Below are positions 60,510 through 64,000 of a DNA stretch of 64,000 nt, one piece after another (position 1 is the stretch's first letter; each line of letters starts with the position of its first letter). The notes under the pieces were generated by a model. It saw nothing but the letters and a program-made list of their open reading frames with translations. It ran no database searches and had not been told where the DNA came from. Position numbers and translations under genes: made by a program. The DNA is taken from positions 6,633,001-6,697,000 of the forward strand of contig CM050656.1 of assembly GCA_027574665.1 (NCBI GenBank), given 5' to 3'. This DNA comes from Rhynochetos jubatus (Eukaryota; Chordata; Aves; Eurypygiformes; Rhynochetidae).

Positions 60510-63500
60510 GTAAGTGTGCAGTCTGCTCCCCCCTCATTGCTTCTCTCCTAACTGCTGACAAGTGTTGCAGCTGGAACTTCTGAAGCACAACCGTGGAGCC
60601 AGCAATAGCTGTGTAGTTCTCGTGTGTGAATGTGCCGGGCTCCCCTGCGGGGGTGAACACAAGGCAGAAGTTGGGAGAAATCGGTGCGTGACTGGCGGAT
60701 CAGTTGAGGATCGGTGTCTTAACAGGAACTGATGACGCTGAGACGGTAAAGATTCAGCTTCAAATTGTTTTAATTCTTACCCGGTCTAGTTTTAGCCATC
60801 AGGAGTACAAGATATCAGTGTTCTATGGGATCACTTTGTGGAATAGTGAAGCGCAAGTGGCAGCAAAACAAGAACAGCAGTGAAGCAGGTGATGGCAGGA
60901 CGGTGTTATGGTTTTGTTCTCATTTTCGCTCTGAGGATTTTATTTACCAGACACTGCTGGCCAAGCGCGGCACAGTCTTGAGAGAGAGAGAGACATCAAG
61001 GTGATGCGGTGGTCCTTAACAGCTGGTAACGTTCAGGGACATACTCCTACGTGTGGGTTCGTCACTGGTTTATCCAGAATCGGGGTGGCCTGTATTCACT
61101 AATCCCCAGGTCGGTTGTGATCCGGACGAGATGTCGGATAACCGCTTGTTGTCGCGGGGGCTGTTTGTGCTGAGCCTCGTTTCTGTTAGTGGGCCATGCA
61201 GGAATGTTCCGTAGGTTCTCGAGGTGCTTTTCAAGTCTGTAGATCTCTTAATTTGTGAGCTCAAGTCCTGGTGGTGTTACTCCAGATCTTCCATTTGCAT
61301 CTCTCCTGAAGCAAAAGCTGATTGTCTTCCTCTTCTCAATCCTGACTGCTCCGCTGCTGTGTTCCAGTGGCCCTGTTGGAGATCCTGCCTGTCCTGTACA
61401 GGCCAGTGAGGTGGTGACGTTTGTCCCAAACCTTTTTCCCTATCTTTCGCATACCATTGCACGTGGTGGGCATATCCTGTTCTCCTACCAGCTGGAACCG
61501 TGCTTGTCTTTAAGGCCTGAGCAGAGGCTGAAGGTCACCCGTTGGGAAACACCCTGCGGTGATCCATGAGTTGTGTGCCAGCTCCAGGTTGTCCTTTGAG
61601 GTCTTATCAAAGATTAGTGGGGAAAAAAAGATCATCTGTCTGGGCTGTCTCCTTTCTGGGTTTTTTGGTTGGGTTTTTTCCTCTTAGAGCAGGAATCTAA
61701 AGTTAAGTATATGCTCATTTCTGGGGGGAGGGGAGCAGTTCCCTTGGAATATAACAACAGGGAAGGAGAAAAAGAAGAAATGGCCGCTGATCGCCTTCGC
61801 CCGGGACAGAACGGGGCTGCCGGTGCCCGTGTAGACTGTGCTCACGCAGACAGGTAACAGGACTGCAGAACGTGCTCCCTGCCTGGTGTGTGACACCCGA
61901 GCTAGCAGGAAGGCCCAGCTGCAGCGCCTTCGCAGCGCTGTTCCTACCGCCCGCTGTTGCGGTCGCTTGGTTTGCCTGCTTCGCTGCAGCCCTGGAACAG
62001 AAAGGAGAGGAGGAAGTGATGGGGTCTCACTTGTAAAGACTCCTGTTCCCTCCCTGTCTGCAGGACTCTGGAAGGGGTAATACTTTCAGAAATGCTTGTA
62101 GATGGTGTAGCTCTGGGGTCTCTGACAGCTCTTTGACCATCTCTGAAGGATTCATTTCTCTCAGTGAGCAAAGGAGACTTGTTTCGGGTCATGTGTGTTA
62201 AACTTCAGTTTGAAAAACACTTTCAAGTGAAAACCCAGCAACATATTTTTCCGCAGGAAAAGTTTCTCCTTAAGCCTCTGCTAAAAGCTTCCGAAGATAA
62301 AAGGAGATCTCCCCAGAGCTGTTTCTGAAGCCGTGGCCTACAGCAAGTTCTTCACTGCGAACCCCCTAGAACTGATGAGGGATGAACGAGTATTGGGTTT
62401 GAATTATAAAATGGAAAAATGCTCCAAAAAGAGCCTAGAAGAGTTGCTGATTCTCGAGTTTAGGAACAAAATGTCCAACAGACTGCAGTACAGTTATGTA
62501 ATCCTCCTTCGTTTTAAGGTGCTTGTGAAGCAGAAGTAGTACTCTAGCGTGTAAGCTGATAGTTGCTGATCCTTTTGAAATGATTCCGTGACTCTGCTGT
62601 AGTCTCAGCAGCGGCCGGTACAGTCTCGTTGTCGGAAGGCTTTCTGCCCGTAACATCCCTAGGCAGGGGTCCCTGCCCATGGCAGGGGTTGGAACTAGGT
62701 GATCTTTACGTCCCTTCCAACCCAAACCACTCAGTGATTCTGTGTTGGGGGCAGCGCTGTCAGCCCGAGGCACTTGTGACACTGTTTTTCTTCACCACAC
62801 TGATTTGCTCCGAGATGTTCAAATAAGCGATTTGAACAGCTGAGCTGGAATCTCCCAAGTCCTTCAGCAGCAGGCTTTTGGAACAGGCGTCCTTCCCCTC
62901 CTGACAGCGCCTCGCTGCACGTGCCGTGCCCTCAGCCTCGTGGTCCAGAAGTGTCCGAGCTCCCTGCCGTGAGCCCGCCGCAGCCTGGGCTCATGGTTCC
63001 AGACCGCTGCCGCCCTCCCCGGCAGAGGCCCAGGTGCTCCCTGCGCCGTAGCGTTCCTGACGCTAACGCTGAACTCACGGAGCGAGGCTCAGGTCTGGGT
63101 GGCAGGTTCCCTGTAGCGCCGCTGATGGGAGCTATTGCAGAATGCGTGAACGAAGCCAGCACTGAGGCGGCGGATGGGAAGAAACAGCCTTAACTCCTTT
63201 TCTGGTCAGGGATTTTAGACAGCCGGGCTCCCAGACGCTCACTTGGAAATCACAGGCACGATGGCAGTGCCAGGGCTGGGTGTTAACGTACCGCTGCCAC
63301 CGGCGACGTGATCATGAGTCTCCGTATCACCATCTTCGGAGTTTGCATTGCCTGTGTCAAGTCTTGCTTGATAATATCTTCATATGCCTCAGCAGGAAGG
63401 CAGTAGGGGGGGGGTGGCACGTTTGCGTTGCTTGCTTGGCTTTTCCCAAACAGTGGCATGAAGAAGCTTCTGAATTCTTGGCCCATTTCCTTTCTAGAAC

Positions 63501-64000
63501 ATGGCAAGTGCGGCAGGTTGGCTTTCCTGCCTCCAGACTCTTTAGATTTTAGGTGTTTATCAAACCTTGGGTGCAGGCAAAGAGATCCAGAGCTTTGAGG
63601 TGAACGCTTGCGTGGAATCCGCGTGGTTTAGTCTTAGCTGTTGCCTTTTGGAGGAGTTTGCCTGGGTGAGGATTGCACGCCAGTCTCTGGTGAAGACGGA
63701 TGTCTTGCTGATAGAACGGGAGTGAGTGTAGCAGAGAACAGTTGATCGTTTTCCCTGCAGGATGAAAACGCTCTGTGTTTAATTTCAGCAGACTGGAAAC
63801 TCTAAAATTGTAGTTCCTGACGGTTAAAGCCACCAGTGCGAAGGTGAATCAAACCAGTAGCTGTTCTTGTTCGATGAAATGGAGTGGTTTGGTTTATGAA
63901 AAGGAAACGGAACGATTCATGTGACCTTGTCCTAGTAAGCCGTTTGCCAGAACCAGCATGTGGCCCTGAAGTGTTTGTTTTGATGAGACGCACCTTCCTT
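60510..64000 (+). other. CC2D1B: CC2D1B intron running off the window end
   Basis: After the donor GGGTAAGTG at 60510 I searched for the expected C2-domain continuation and found no matching exon. The region holds a GA-rich run near 60980, a CR1 remnant (62658-62744) and a GC-richer stretch around 62890-63190 with open frames on both strands but no splice-supported exon. Confidence 0.65.
62658..62744 (+). mobile_element. CR1 LINE 3'-end remnant
   Basis: The run CATGGCAGGGGTTGGAACTA, then GTCCCTTCCAACCCAAACCA and GTGATTCTGTG, is the sense-orientation CR1 3' end, including the start of the terminal ATTCTRTG motif. It is about 87 bases long, in the last visible CC2D1B intron, opposite in orientation to the copy at 53396. 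Confidence 0.85.

Overview
This is a vertebrate nuclear window, most likely from a bird. All coding sequence is in short exons (27 to 526 bases) with GT-AG introns. The only recognisable interspersed repeats are CR1 LINE fragments of the avian/archosaur 3'-end type (8124-8192, 53396-53822, 62658-62744). The gene order TUT4 - PRPF38A - ORC1 - CC2D1B matches my recollection of human 1p32.3. I see no prokaryotic, organellar, CRISPR or recognisable viral content. The species cannot be fixed from the window.

Layout. (1) 1-9245, + strand: the last five coding exons of TUT4 (ZCCHC11), with the C-terminal CCHC zinc knuckle, a Q/P/S-rich tail, the stop at 8790-8792 and a 3'UTR ending near an AATAAA at 9221. 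(2) 10295-14900, - strand: all ten coding exons of PRPF38A, 312 codons plus stop, tail-to-tail with TUT4. (3) 14600-15560: a CpG-rich head-to-head promoter shared by PRPF38A (-) and ORC1 (+), with YY1-, ETS- and E2F-like sites. (4) 15041-33405, + strand: all of ORC1, one non-coding and sixteen coding exons giving an uninterrupted 856-codon frame with BAH, AAA+ and winged-helix regions. (5) 33780-34004: a second CpG-rich promoter. (6) 34000-64000, + strand: CC2D1B, with 21 coding exons (34516-60509) covering four DM14 repeats and most of the C2 domain. The last one or more exons lie beyond the window.

The genes serve separate housekeeping processes: RNA 3' uridylation (TUT4), spliceosome activation (PRPF38A), replication origin licensing (ORC1), and ESCRT-III regulation or transcriptional repression (CC2D1B). 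The functional link visible in the DNA is promoter sharing between PRPF38A and ORC1, where the E2F-like site lies on the ORC1 side, as expected for a G1/S gene. Exon joins were worked out by hand from splice signals, reading phase and remembered human proteins. Every join listed keeps phase.

I found no convincing new system. The observations most worth following up are the changed loop and aromatic residues in the ORC1 BAH domain, alternative in-frame acceptors in CC2D1B, a TUT4 C-terminus unlike the human form I recall, a 27-base microexon in PRPF38A, and two long intronic antisense reading frames without recognised homology.
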